Positions 22,945 to 33,692 of a DNA stretch of 64,000 bases are shown piece by piece. Location of the stretch: positions 75,262,501 through 75,326,500 of the forward strand of contig NC_083869.1 of the NCBI RefSeq assembly GCF_032452875.1, given 5' to 3'. The stretch is from Bos javanicus (Eukaryota; Chordata; Mammalia; Artiodactyla; Bovidae). The notes beneath the pieces are model-generated. The model saw only the letters and a program-made list of their open reading frames with translations, searched no databases and was not told the DNA's origin. The position numbers and the translations under genes were made by a program. Position 1 is the stretch's first letter. Each line of letters starts with the position of its first letter.

Positions 22945-23689
22945 AGAAAGCTTTTCTAAAATATCTTTCTGACTTATATAAATAAATCCATCAAAATGAA
23001 TGTATGTGTACATGTGTATATGTCTGAACTTTTACTTTACCTTTGTAACTTAAAAAAAAAAAAATCATTGCAACAAATCTACTCAGAAACTGTGAAAATG
23101 GCATAAAGTGATTTTTCTCTAGATGAGATAGTGTGTGTGGTTTCAATTTAGGTTTCCAATTTCCAGGAGTTTACACAAATTTAAAAATGAACTTAAGGGA
23201 CAAAATCACACTCAAGCCCTTGCTCCAAGAAAAGAACATCATGCAGTAGTAAGTAATAAGCAAACAGATTGACTTTACAAATGGATATTTTATGTTATCC
23301 ACTTCATAGGTGGTGCAATAAGCAGAAGACACACAAGTCCTCACTCTGGGTTTTATGGACGACAAATGAACAGGAATTAGGTTCCCCTTTTTCAGAGTAA
23401 AGGACTTCCCCCAAACCAGCTTCCTTCAGTCTCAAGGCAATACTTCAAAATTCCATGGACCATAAGGTATTTAGTCTCAGATAACAGCTCATGCCCTACT
23501 CCAGAGTAGGACAGCCAATAGCATGTATGATCTTCCTGCTTACTTGTGAGCAAAGTAGTGCCTCAGACAGAAGTCCTTCCAATGCAGTGAAATCTACACA
23601 GTGTCTGATGTCCATGAATTCTCCTCAGCCCTTCATGAACAGATATGAGAGTGGGATATAAGCAGGGCATTTAGGTAAGAAAAATAAAA
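22945..23689. other. Unassigned sequence
   Basis: About 750 bp. The part from about 23386 to 23690 is less AT-rich and could be an unrecognised LTR or old repeat. No gene seen. Confidence 0.35.
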
Positions 23690-24253
23690 AAGAATCCAAA
23701 TTGGAAAAAAGGAAGTGAAGCTATCTGTATTTGCAGATGGCATGATATTGTATATAATAAGTCCTACAGAATCACTAGCAATCTTTGAAAATTAGTAAAT
23801 GAATTCAATAGTTTCAGGATATAGAGTCAATATTTCAAAATCAATTGTATTCCTATACACTTGCAATTCATACTTTAGAAATGAAATTAATGAAGCAATT
23901 TAACTTGCCATATCATCAAAAGAATAAAATATTTGGGCATAAATATAACAAAAGAAATGTAAATACATATTCTGTAGGTCAGATAATTCTATTAAAATAA
24001 ATTGAAGTTACGTAAATAAATAGGAAAAGCTCATAATTATGGACCAGAAGATATAACATTGTAAAGATAGCAATACTCCCCAACTGATTCACCAATTCAA
24101 TGTAATTTGTATCAGACTTTCAGGTGACTTCTTTGTAAAAATTATCAAGCTGATATTAAATTTCATGTGGAATTGAAAATGACACAGAATGATACAAAAA
24201 TCTTTAAAATAATGAAGTGTGAAACTTAAAAATTTAAACTTCACAATTTCAAA
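23690..24253 (+). mobile_element. Old L1 ORF2 region, sense
   Basis: Diverged plus-strand L1 ORF2: 'ttgcagatggcatgatattgtatat', 'aagatagcaatactcccc', 'aatttcatgtggaattg'. Reading frames are destroyed. It continues at 24466-24490 and again from 25877 after nested insertions. Confidence 0.82.
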
Positions 24254-24455
24254 GTGAAGTGAAAAGTAAAGTCCCTCAGTTGTGTCTGACTTGCTGAGGC
24301 CCCAGGCACTATACAGTCAATGGAATTCTCCAGGCCGGAATATTGCAGTGGGTAGCCTATCCCTTCTCCAGGGCATCTTCCTGACCCAGGAATAGAATCA
24401 GGGTCTCTGCATTGCAGGCAGATTCTTTACCAGCTGAGCTACCAGGGAACTAGCC
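24254..24455 (-). mobile_element. Bov-tA SINE inside L1
   Basis: Antisense Bov-tA between a 10-bp duplication of L1 sequence (caatttcaaa at 24244-24253 and 24456-24465). Head at the right: 'cagctgagctaccaggg'. Confidence 0.9.
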
Positions 24456-24490
24456 CAATTTCAAAACTCGCTACAAAGCAATGGTAATCA

Positions 24491-25122
24491 AAGCTAGCGG
24501 AGGTGATGGAATTCCAGCAGAGCTATTTAAAATCCTAAAAGATGATGTTGTTAAAGTGTTGCACTCACTATATCAACAAATCTGGAAAACTCAGCAATGG
24601 TCACAGGACTGGAAAAGGTCAGTTTTTATTCTGATCCCAAAGAAGGGCAATGCCCAAGAATGCTCAAACTACGGTACAATTGTGCTCATTTTACATGTTT
24701 GCAAGGTAATGCTCAAAATCCTTCAAGTACATCAACTGAGAACTTCCAGGTATACAAGCTGGATTTAGGAAAGTCAGAAGAACCAGAGATCAAATTGTCA
24801 ACATTCACTGAATCACAAAGAAAACAAGGGCTTTCTTTATGATTCCAGAAAAATATCTACTTCTGTTTTGTTGATTATGCTAAAACCTTTAATTGTGTGG
24901 GTCACAACAAACTACGGGAAATTCTTAGAGAGGGGAATAGCAGACCAACTTACCTGTCTCCTAAGAAAACTATGCAGGCAGGTCAAGAAGCAAGTTAGAA
25001 TCAGACTTGGAACAATGGACTGGTTCAAAAGTGGGAAAGGAGTATTTCAAGGCTATGTATTGCCACCCTGCTTATTTAATTTATATGAAGTGCACATCAT
25101 GTGAAATGCCAGCTTGATGAAT
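24491..25122 (+). mobile_element. BovB inside L1, first part
   Basis: Plus-strand BovB from the 'aaagctagcggaggtgatgg' segment (N-terminal RT) through motif A ('VDYAKTFNCVGHN'-like) and motif B, to the segment before YADD. It has several frame breaks and is interrupted at 25123 by a solo LTR. L1 flanks both outer ends. Confidence 0.9.
25119..25122. repeat. 4-bp LTR target duplication (GAAT), left
   Basis: GAAT, repeated at 25648-25651. It marks the integration site in BovB. Confidence 0.78.
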
Positions 25123-25443
25123 TGAGAGAGTCAATTCCTAGGTAAGTTGATAAGAAGTCCAGGGTGCCCAAGGAAGACAAAGGGGTCCAGAGCCCTTGAG
25201 AAGGAGAAAGGGGTCTGGGACTCTCAAGGAGAAAAAGAGAAATGGTTTTTCTAGATTGCTTTATCTTAGTCAATATAACAATGTATCTTGCTCAAGGACA
25301 TGTTTCTCCTTAACAAGAACCTTCTGACTAATCTTGTTATCTTAAGAAGTATGTTGTAGGAGTGTGTCTGATAAGACCTTTCTATTGCTAGTTCTAATCT
25401 TGTTAATTTAAGTTATATGTTGTGGAAGTGGGTCTGGTAAAAG

Positions 25444-25450
25444 TATATAA
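25444..25450 (+). promoter_or_regulatory. LTR TATA box
   Basis: tatataa within 'aagtatataaggcc', about 84 bp upstream of the LTR polyadenylation signal. Confidence 0.65.
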
Positions 25451-25533
25451 GGCCTTGATAAGACTAGCTAGGGGGGCATTCTCTGTCCCCCTTCTGATAT
25501 CTATGTCAGAAGCTTTCTGTCCTCTTTCACTTT

Positions 25534-25539
25534 AATAAA
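25534..25539 (+). promoter_or_regulatory. LTR polyadenylation signal
   Basis: aataaa before 'attctgctacacaaaagct', the block shared with the other LTR. Confidence 0.65.
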
Positions 25540-25647
25540 ATTCTGCTACACAAAAGCTCTTGAGTGATCAAGGCTGGTCCCTGGTCCTGAAGCTAAATCT
25601 TCTTCTTCAGAGATCACAAATCTGACATCATTCACTGTAAGCTATCA

Positions 25648-25876
25648 GAATCACAAGCTGGAATCAAGATTGCTGGGAGAAATGTCAACAGCCTCACATA
25701 TGCAGATGATACAACTCCAATGGAAGAAAGTGAAGAGAAACTAAAGAGCCTTTTGATGAAAGTGAAAAAGGAGAGTGAAAAAACTGGCTTAAAACTCAAC
25801 ATTCAAAACACTAAGATCAGGGCATCCAGTCTCATCAGTTCATGGCAGATAGAGGGGGAAAAATTGGAAGCATTAT
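25648..25876 (+). mobile_element. BovB inside L1, second part, lacking its 3' end
   Basis: Resumes at 'gaatcacaagctggaatcaag' and codes for the region with 'SLTYADDTTPMEE' and 'GLKLNIQNTKI'. It stops in the 'GEKLEAL' segment, and L1 sequence (attatggtgcggtactg) follows directly. The last ~0.6 kb of BovB and its tail are missing. Confidence 0.88.
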
Positions 25877-26785
25877 CATTATGGTGCGGTACTGAAATAA
25901 GGATAGACATATAGATCAGTGGAATAGAATTAATAATCTGGAAATAAATCCATGTCTTTACAGTCAGCTAATTTTTAAAGAAGGTGTCAGTTACTATTCA
26001 ATGGAGAAAGAATAATCATTTCAATAAATAATGCTGAAACAACTGGAAAACCACACACAAAAGAATGATGTTTTTCCTTATCTTACACTACATAAAAAAT
26101 ATTCTGTAGTGCATCTAAAATTTAAAAAAGCAGGTAACGGTGTTGGCCAGGATGTAGAGAAATTGAAATCTTTGCGTATGGAAATGTCAAACAGTGTGGC
26201 CTCATTGGAAAATGGTCTTGAGGCTCAGCAAATGATTAAGCAGATTTACCAAGTGAACCAAGCATAGGTATATACCCAATAGGTATATACTCAATAGAAA
26301 TAAAATCATATGTTCATGTAAATTAATAATATTAGTATTATAATCCATAATACTCAAAAGGTGGTAATATCCAAAAGTCCATCAAATGATGAGTGGAGAA
26401 ATGATATGGTATGTCCATTCATTGGAATATACTTCAATGACAACACAAAAAATGAATAACATACTGATACATGATACATGTCACAACATGGATGAACCTT
26501 GAAGCAATATTCTTAGTGAAAGAAACCAGTCACAAAAGGCATGATATTGTACAATTCCATTTATGTTGAATAAGCGACACTATCAGGACAAAAAGTAGAT
26601 GAGTGGTGACTTAGGGCTGTGGTGGGTGAGGGTCTAGTAGGGTGACAGCTAAGGGTTCTTTTCCATATGATGAAAATTGACTGACGCAGTGGTTGTACAT
26701 ATGCATGAATATATTAAAAGCATTGATTTCTATATTTCATGTGGATAAATTTTATATCTATATGTACGAAATGGAAAATTTATTT
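25877..26785 (+). mobile_element. Old L1 ORF2 C-terminus and 3' UTR, sense
   Basis: Continuation of the L1 that starts at 23690: 'agacatatagatcagtggaatagaatt', 'gttggccaggatgtagag', 'gaacttgaagc'-type C-terminal segments, then 3' UTR-like sequence. Highly diverged. Confidence 0.78.
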
Positions 26786-26929
26786 TAGGAAAGCATGAGG
26801 ATCACCTGATTTTCTGTTTTGCCAAGGTGGCTTTCTGAGTTTCCCCCTTTCTCAATAAAGCTCAATTCTTAACTCATACCTTGTGAAATTGTAAGTACAA
26901 TTCAGACATAGAAGGAAGGAAATACTGTT
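26786..26929. other. Unassigned, LTR-like 'ctcaataaagctcaattc' patch
   Basis: Short stretch with an AATAAA signal. It may be an LTR remnant but is too short to assign. Confidence 0.25.
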
Positions 26930-27222
26930 ATTTGAAGTCACTTGAATGAAACTTGAGAACATTATGCTAAGTGAAATAAATCAGACAGAAAGACAAATAC
27001 TGTGTGACATGTGTGGAATAAAAATGTCACATTAGAAGAAACAAAGGGCAGACTGCTGATTACTGGAGGTGGGGTATGGGTGGGCTGTGGGAGAAAAGTA
27101 TGAAGCTGGTCAAAGTGTACAAGCTTCCAGTTAAAGGATCAACATTTCTGGGAATGCAATCCACAACATGATGAGTCCAGTTAACAATACTATACTGTAT
27201 ATTTGAAAGTTGCTTAGTGAGT
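26930..27222 (+). mobile_element. L1 3' region, sense, first part
   Basis: 'atgctaagtgaaataaatcagacag', 'aagtgtacaagcttccag' and 'actatactgtatatttgaaagttgctta' are typical L1 3' end. The element appears to resume at about 28158 after an antisense L1 insertion. Confidence 0.72.
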
Positions 27223-27409
27223 ATTTTTTTTTTTTTTATTTAAGTGTTCAAAACATATTTTATTGAATCAACAGCATACACTTCTGTTCAAAATCTTATA
27301 ACATAGCCCAAAATATGGTTCCTTTAAAAAAAAAATTATTGGAGTAGACTTGCTTTACCATGTTGTATTAATTTCTCCTGTATAGCTAAGTTTATCAGTT
27401 ATACATATA

Positions 27410-27537
27410 CTTGTGCATGCTGAGTCACACACCATGTCCAACTCTTTGCGACCCCATGGACTATATGTAGCCCACCAGGCTCCTCTGTCCGTGGGATTGT
27501 CCAGGCAAGACTACTGGAGTGAGTTGCCATTTCCTTC
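27410..27537 (-). mobile_element. Bov-A SINE with target duplication
   Basis: Antisense BovA unit bracketed by tatacatata at 27400-27409 and 27538-27547. Confidence 0.88.
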
Positions 27538-27726
27538 TATACATATAATGTAGTGTATATGGTAGTGTATATATGTCAATCCAATTTCCCCATTCATCTC
27601 ACCTCCTTCTCCTCTTGATGTGCATCATTTGTTCTCCATATTTATGTCTCTGTTTCTGCTTTGTAAATAAGATCATCTATACCATTTTTCTAGATCTCAC
27701 ATATATACATTAATATAAAATATTTT

Positions 27727-27855
27727 GGAGAAGGAAATGGCAATCTACTCTAGTATTCTTGCCTTGAGAATCCCATGGACAGAGGAGCCTGGTGGGCTTC
27801 AGTTCATGTGGTCTCAAGGGTCAGACACAACTGAAATGACTTAGCAGCAGCAGCA
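27727..27855 (+). mobile_element. Bov-A2-type monomer
   Basis: Plus-strand BovA unit (ggagaaggaaatggcaatc ... gacttagcagcagcagc). CAG-rich tail typical of Bov-A2. Confidence 0.88.
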
Positions 27856-28157
27856 TACAATATTTGTTTTTCTCTTTCTGACATACTTCAGTCTGTATGA
27901 CAATCTCTAGGTCCAATCATGGCTCTGCAAATGGCATAATTGTGTTCTTTTATTACTTATATTACTTATTTTTATATTCCATTGTATACATGTACACATC
28001 ATCTTTATACATTCCTCTGCTGACGGACATTTAGGTTGCTTCCATGTCCTGGCTACTGCAAATAGTGTTGCAATAAACACTGGGGTGCATGTATCGTTTC
28101 TGAATTACAGTTTTCTCCAAATACATGCCCAGGAATGGAATTACTTGGTCTATGCTA

Positions 28158-28330
28158 GCTCTAAAGTTCTCACCACACACAAAATTGTGTATATGTGATG
28201 TGATGGATGTACTAACTAACAATTTTGTGGCAATCACTTCACCAAAATTTATACATCCTAACACTAGGCTGTATTCTTTAAACCTGCACAATATTATATG
28301 TAAATTTTAATCTCAATAAACTAGAGGAAA
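28158..28330 (+). mobile_element. L1 3' region, sense, second part
   Basis: 'aagttctcaccacacac', 'gtgatgtgatggatgt', 'tgtaaattttaatctcaataaa' continue the L1 3' UTR broken at 27222, ending with its polyadenylation-like AATAAA. Confidence 0.68.
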
Positions 28331-28559
28331 GAAGAGATGAAGTCCTAGAAAGGCTATACCTGACACAACATAGGTATTTCCATCACAGTCTTTAAAATGT
28401 GGTGAAAATATTTAAAAAGAAGTGTCAAAGCTTGTAGTTTACATGCTGTTAGCCAAAATTACCAGTGGCCTTTTCTTAAAATGATACACACTTACATCCT
28501 TTTCTGCTCAATCATAGAAGTCTTATAGTGAAATAAAGTATTTGATTAAAAACAAACAC
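28331..28559. other. Unassigned sequence
   Basis: About 230 bp between L1 pieces. Nothing recognised. Confidence 0.35.
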
Positions 28560-28790
28560 TACTGTATTATCTGCTTTTATGAGTCTGATTATTTGAGATA
28601 TCTCATGTATACATGTGAAGTCATACAGTTTTTTCTTGTCCTTCTGAGTCTGGCTTTATTCACCTAACATCTTGTCCTCCAGGTTCACGGATGTCACAAA
28701 TGGCAGTGTTTCCTCTGTTTAAGGCTCAATAATGTTCCATTGTCTGTGTTACTACATTTTCATTTTCCATTCACTTGTAGAACACTGGAA
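28560..28790 (-). mobile_element. L1, inverted 5' portion
   Basis: Antisense L1 ORF2 end ('gtctggctttattcacctaacatc', 'ctccaggttcacggatg', 'gctcaataatgttccattg'). It abuts the sense L1 3' end at about 28791. Confidence 0.7.
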
Positions 28791-29165
28791 CTAAAATAGT
28801 GGTTGTCAGTGTCTGAGAGGTGGGGGAAGGGTGGACTTGTTTTTCAGTGGGTATCAAGTTTTAGCCTTTCAAGATGAGCGAATGCCAGAGACCTCCTGTG
28901 CAACATAGTGCCTACGGATAGCTATAGCACTGTGCAATTCAAAATCTGTGAATAAGGTCCGTCTCATATTAAATGTTCTTACACAAAACACAAGCACAAA
29001 AGTAAAACAAGGAAACTTTGGGAGGTATTGGATATGTCTATTACTTGTGATTGTGTTTGTGGTATTATGGGTGTTTACATAAACTTTTCAAATGGTGCAC
29101 ACTGAGTACGTAATATTCTCTGTATATCATTTATACCACAATAAAGTTGTTGAACAAACATAGCC
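28791..29165 (+). mobile_element. L1 3' end, sense
   Basis: 'aaaatagtggttgtcagtgtctgag' continues where the inverted portion leaves off in the L1 order, down to 'accacaataaagttg'. Together with 28560-28790 it has the layout of a twin-primed L1. Confidence 0.7.
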
Positions 29166-29386
29166 TAAAAAACACAATGTAAATGGGAATTTCTCCTCTC
29201 AGAAAACAGAAGCATTAAATGCATGAAAGACAAAAAAAAAAAAAAAAAACTGTAAGTAGCTTGACAATGACACCAAACAGAGGGAGAGACAATATCCATA
29301 TATCTGATTCTCCTATAGAACTCCCAGGATGGCTGAGCTCTGGGAAGCCTAAGAAGAGGGGTTAAAAGTAGAAATAAGACGTATCC
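29166..29386. other. Unassigned, with poly-A run at ~29232-29249
   Basis: Short stretch with an A-run. No gene seen. Confidence 0.4.
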
Positions 29387-29398
29387 AAGAAAATATAG

Positions 29399-29757
29399 TG
29401 TTGGAGAAGACTCTTGAGAGTCCCTTGGACTACAAGGAGATCCAACCAGTCCATTCTGAAGGAGATCAGCCCTGGGTGTTCTTTGGAAGGAATGATGCTA
29501 AAGCTGAGACTCCAGTACTTTGGCCACCTCATGAGAAGAGTTGACTCATTGGAAAAGACTCTGATGCTGGGAGGGATTGGGGGCAGGAGGAAAAAAGGAT
29601 AACAGAGGATGAGATGGCTGGATGGCATCACTGACTCAATGGACATGAGTTTGAGTGAACTCCAGGAGTTGGTGATGGACAGGGAGGCCTGGCATGGTGC
29701 GATTCATGGGGTCGCAAAGAGTCGGACACAACTGAGCAACCAAACTGAACTGAAATG
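29399..29757 (+). mobile_element. BovB 3' fragment (~0.36 kb) with target duplication
   Basis: Plus-strand 3' end of BovB (ttggagaagactcttgagag ... caaactgaactgaaatg). It is flanked by the 12-bp repeat aagaaaatatag at 29387-29398 and 29758-29769, so the severe 5' truncation is original. Confidence 0.94.
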
Positions 29758-29769
29758 AAGAAAATATAG

Positions 29770-31079
29770 ACATTGATTTAATACTTTTATATGAAAGAGT
29801 GGACTTCATCATCACTTCACCCACTTCCAGCCACAATGCCTACTACCTAAATGTTAGCCCCTTGGCAACTGTAACAAAAGATTGTTCTTTAAAACTTTAT
29901 AATAGCTGGAATGAACTGAGACAGCTAATAGTTGTCACCAACAGCTCTTCCTTCCCATCTTGAATAGGTCAGGGGGAAGCTTATTGTTTGTCTCCTCTGG
30001 GGTCATCCTAAAAACAATTCTATTAACTAATAAGAATATAGAACTCCCTTTCAGTGTTTCAACCATCTGAGTCTTCAATATCAGTGGACAACTGAGAATT
30101 ATAAGACATTTGATGAAGTATGTAACAGGAAAGGAAAAAATCAGAGATAATGAAATGAAAAGACAAATATGGAAGGAAACAGAAGTTTCTGGAGGAAGAC
30201 AAAGAGCAATAAAACATATTAGTAACAAAATGTATTATTGGTATAAACAAGAATTTTTATATAAACTCAAGATTTTGAAGGAGTATGAAAAGTCTCCAAG
30301 TTTTTAATATTTTTATTTTAGCTACTCCATGTGTGTAGAAACCTTTTTATACATGTATATTTTTTCTTCATTATTCCCAAACACCTTAGCCTGAGACCAC
30401 TATAGGGCTGCAAAGACTCAGCGCACTGGGAACATATGATTTTTATGTCCTTTCTCTTCTCATTAAAAAGAAGATACTAATACTAGTTGCATTACCAGAG
30501 GTATTGAATTGCCTAGGATCTTTGGACTACTTTAATTTTCTTCCAGGGAGGTTTTTAACATTTAAAAATTTAATTTGCACTGCGTATTTTGCAGGCTAAG
30601 ATAGCTAATTTTTATGAGAATTGTTTAAAAGTTTTTCACTTCTTATCCCATTTTATTCCCTAATGACTCAATGACAAATATTCTGCTTTTACCACTCTTT
30701 TATGAAATAGACCAATCGAGGCAAAGTAATATCAGGTATTATGACCTTATTCAGAGCCAGGTTTCAATCCTAGGTGTACTGGTACCAGTCTACTATCAGC
30801 AGCTTTGACCCCCGTCTGTAATGTAGAATTTCATATCTATGAAGGGTTTGACCCTGAACCTTCAGATGGTCTGTAATGATTTCTTTTACCAGAATTCCTA
30901 TGTAATTGAGTACTAGACCTATATACAATTTCCAAGTTCTTAATGCTTATTATTTATTCCCAATATACCTGCTCCAATGTTAATATTATGGGTTTTTTTT
31001 CCTCTGAATATGTTTCTCCAGGGATCATTTTATGAGTTACAGTATTTTGCTCTGTAAAGGCAATAGAGCAGAATGTTTT
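29770..31079. other. Unassigned AT-rich sequence
   Basis: About 1.3 kb. Overlapping open frames near 29935-30307 on both strands show no recognisable domain. No gene called. Confidence 0.4.
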
Positions 31080-31320
31080 GATAACAGTCTCCAGGGTCAT
31101 ATTAGCTTAGTTCAAACCCTGCTTCCACTAGTTACAGAATGTTTCATTATGGGGAAAATCACTTAGCTTCCTTTGTAAATCAGTTAAGTCAGGTGAAAAA
31201 TGTGATTCAAATTTTAGTTACCTCCTGGACCTAGTGGGTAATTAAATTATAAAGTTCCTGTAAAGCAATGAGAATAACATTTGGCATGTAATAAGCATTC
31301 AGTTAATATTAACTATTATT
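31080..31320 (+). mobile_element. MIR SINE
   Basis: Diverged MIR order: 'tagttcaaaccctgcttcc', 'cacttagcttcctttgtaaat', 'gtaaagcaatgagaat', 'tgtaataagcattcagttaat'. An ancient mammalian SINE. Confidence 0.65.
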
Positions 31321-31456
31321 TTTGCTAATAATATCACTATCATTATGTTCCTGAGTTCTGTTCTATAACTTTGGCAAACTCTTTTAAATAGACATTTGGG
31401 GTTTGAAAGACTGAATACTGGTGATGGGATAGCTTAGTATATACTATAGGCAATCT

Positions 31457-31731
31457 TGGAGAAGGCAATGGCACCCTACTCCAGTACTCTTGCATGGGAA
31501 ATCCCATGGACAGAGGAGCCTGGTAGGTTGTGGTTCATGGGGTCGCTAAGAGTCGGACATGACTGAGTGACTTCACTTTCACTTTTCACTTTCATGCGTT
31601 GAAGAAGGAAATGGCAGCCCACTCCAGTGTCCTTGCCTGGAGAATCCCAGGGACGGGGGAGCCTGGTAGGCTGCATCTATGGGGTTGCACAGAGTCGGAC
31701 AGGACTGAAGTGACTTAGCAGTAGCAGCAGC
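31457..31731 (+). mobile_element. Bov-A2 dimeric SINE with target duplication
   Basis: Two BovA monomers joined by the cttcactttcacttttcac linker, ending 'gacttagcagtagcagcag'. It is flanked by ataggcaatct at 31446-31456 and 31732-31742. This is the only complete dimer in the window. Confidence 0.95.
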
Positions 31732-31789
31732 ATAGGCAATCTGGTTATATTTAATAGAGGAACCAGTGAAAAACTTGACTTGGGCACAA

Positions 31790-31999
31790 GTGTGTGCTTG
31801 CTTAGTTACTTCAGTTGTGCCCAACTCTTTGCGACCTATGTACTGTAGCCCACCAGGCTCCTCTTTCCATGGGATTCTCCAGGCCAGAATACTAGAGTAG
31901 GTAGTCATGTTCCAGGGAATCTTCCCAACCCAAGGATTAAACCTGCATTTCCTGCATTGCAGGTGGATTTTTTTCCCATTGAGCCACCTGGGAAGCCCT
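31790..31999 (-). mobile_element. Bov-tA SINE
   Basis: Antisense Bov-tA with tail 'gtgtgtgcttgcttagttac' at the left and head 'gagccacctgggaagccc' at the right. Confidence 0.9.
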
Positions 32000-32221
32000 T
32001 GGGGATATAACACACATAATCTCTCCATTGTTCTAATCCAAATGACCATGGGAGGTTGGCTCCTCATCTCTTGGTGTTGTTTATCACTACCAGGTTTCCT
32101 GACACATCAGACACAGTGGTTCATATGACACGATGCTACCTTGTTGTAGCATTCACTTCAGTGTCACCTGAGACTGAGAGAGCACATCATGTAAGGACTG
32201 CATTCCTCCCATTTATAAAGT
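32000..32221. other. Unassigned sequence
   Basis: About 220 bp. Nothing recognised. Confidence 0.4.
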
Positions 32222-32982
32222 TTTTTTTTTTAATTTTTAAATTATTATAGACTCATTTGTAAGGTATAATCTGGAGAAAAACTGTACCCTTTACCCAATT
32301 TCTCTGCATTGTAACACCTTGCAAAACTATAGTATAATATTACAAACAGGATATTGATATTTACGGTCATGATATCGAACAGTTCCATCAGCACAATGAT
32401 GACAGGTATTGACATTTTATAGCCAAATCCACAGCCCTCTTTGTCCTTGACCTGGCAAAGAATATCTGTATAGATACATCTATATATATATAAATATAGA
32501 ATATCTTCTATATTTTTGTCAACTAAGAAATTATGTATAAATGAAATCATACAGTAGGTGACCTTTCAGAATTTATTTCTGTATTTATTTCAGCATAATA
32601 CATCTAAGATATTCTGCTACTGTTCTTTTTTGCTGAGTACTATTACATAATATGGATCTATCACACTTTGTTTAGCAATTCACCCACTGATGTATATCTG
32701 GGCTGTTTCCAGGTTTTGGCTACTAAAAATCTTAATTGTTATAAACATTCATATAAAATTTTTGTGTATACAAATTTTCATTTTCTCTGGAAAATACATG
32801 AAAAATTCTAATTGGTGGGTCATAGGATAGTTGCATATTTGAAAATTTAAGGACCTGCCAAGTTGTACTCTGGGAGTGTCTGTATGAATTTTCATCTTCA
32901 CCAGGAATGAAAGAGAGTTCCTGTTGTTACAGATCCTCTTCCGTGTGTGCTATTGTCCATTTAAGGGTTTGTAGACATACTA
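32222..32982 (-). mobile_element. Old L1 backbone A: 3' UTR and ORF2 end, antisense
   Basis: Starts with a T-run and an L1M-type 3' end ('gtaacaccttgcaaaactatag'). It then gives antisense ORF2 ('tttagcaattcacccactgatg', 'gggtcataggatagttgcat'). It is the beginning of one long antisense L1 that resumes at 34494 after four nested insertions. Confidence 0.78.
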
Positions 32983-33199
32983 ATGGGCTCCCCTAGTGGC
33001 TAGGTTGGTAAGGAATCAGCCTGCAATAAAGGAGAGCTGGGTTCATTAGCTAGACCAAGAAGATCCCCTGGAGAAGGAAATAGCAAGCTACCTCAGTATT
33101 CTTGCCTGGGAAATCTCATGGACAGAGGAACCTGACAGGCTACAGTCCACAGGATCACTAGAATTGGGCATGACTTAGTGACTAGAATGCCACCACCAT
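32983..33199 (+). mobile_element. Bov-tA SINE in L1
   Basis: Plus-strand, diverged Bov-tA bracketed by tagacatacta/tagacattcta (32972-32982 and 33200-33210, one mismatch). Confidence 0.88.
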
Positions 33200-33218
33200 T
33201 AGACATTCTAAAAAGTGT

Positions 33219-33448
33219 GTGTGTGTACGTGCATGCTAAGTCACTTCAGTTGTGTCTGATTCTAAAACACTATGGACTATAGCCTGCCAAGTTCTGTCTG
33301 TCCATGGGATTCTCCAGGCAAGAATATTGGAGTGGGTTACCATGCCCTCCTCCAGGGGATCTTCCCAACCCAGGGATTGAATCCATGTCTCTTACATCTC
33401 CTGTACTGGCAAGCAGATTCTTTACCACTAGCACCACCTGGGAAGCCC
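33219..33448 (-). mobile_element. Bov-tA SINE, first of a tandem pair
   Basis: Antisense Bov-tA with a (GT)n-type tail. It lies between aaaaagtgt (33210-33218) and aataagtgt (33449-33457). Confidence 0.9.
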
Positions 33449-33457
33449 AATAAGTGT

Positions 33458-33692
33458 TTTTTGCATGCATGTGTGCTATGTTACTTCAGTATTGTCTGAC
33501 TCTTTGTGACTTTATGGACTGCAGCCTGCCAGGCTCCATCTGTCCATGGGATTCTCCAGGCAAGAATACTGGAGTGGGTTGCCATACCCTCCTCCAGGGG
33601 ATCTCCCTAACCCAGGAATTGAACCCATGTCTCTTATGTTTAACCTGCATTGGGAGGCAGGTTCCTTACCACTAATGCCACCTAGGAATCCC
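33458..33692 (-). mobile_element. Bov-tA SINE, second of a tandem pair
   Basis: A second antisense Bov-tA in the same orientation, bracketed by perfect aataagtgt copies at 33449-33457 and 33693-33701. It differs from its neighbour at many positions, so it is a separate insertion rather than a recent tandem duplication. Confidence 0.9.

Larger units (their letters stand above)
25123..25647 (+). mobile_element. Solo LTR of an endogenous retrovirus (525 bp)
   Basis: Starts TG (tgagagagtcaattcctagg) and ends CA (gtaagctatca). It is flanked by the 4-bp duplication GAAT, typical of class I (gammaretrovirus-like) elements. It contains a TATA box and a polyadenylation signal in order. The block from 'cccccttctgat' through 'acacaaaagctct' resembles the LTR at 17193, but the U3 is unrelated and shorter. 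No internal region, so it is a recombined solo LTR. Confidence 0.88.
27223..28157 (-). mobile_element. Antisense L1 3' end inserted in a sense L1
   Basis: Begins at the left with a T-run (reverse-complement poly-A). It continues with the L1 3' UTR pattern ('gcttta ccatgttgtatt', 'tcagttatacatatac') and antisense ORF2 end ('gctgacggacatttaggttgcttcc'). It carries two Bov SINEs (27410-27537 and 27727-27855). Confidence 0.75.

Noticed and set aside
33219..33692. Recent tandem duplication of one Bov-tA
   Set aside because: The two SINEs differ at many positions and in tail and head, and each is bounded by the 9-mer, which favours separate insertions.
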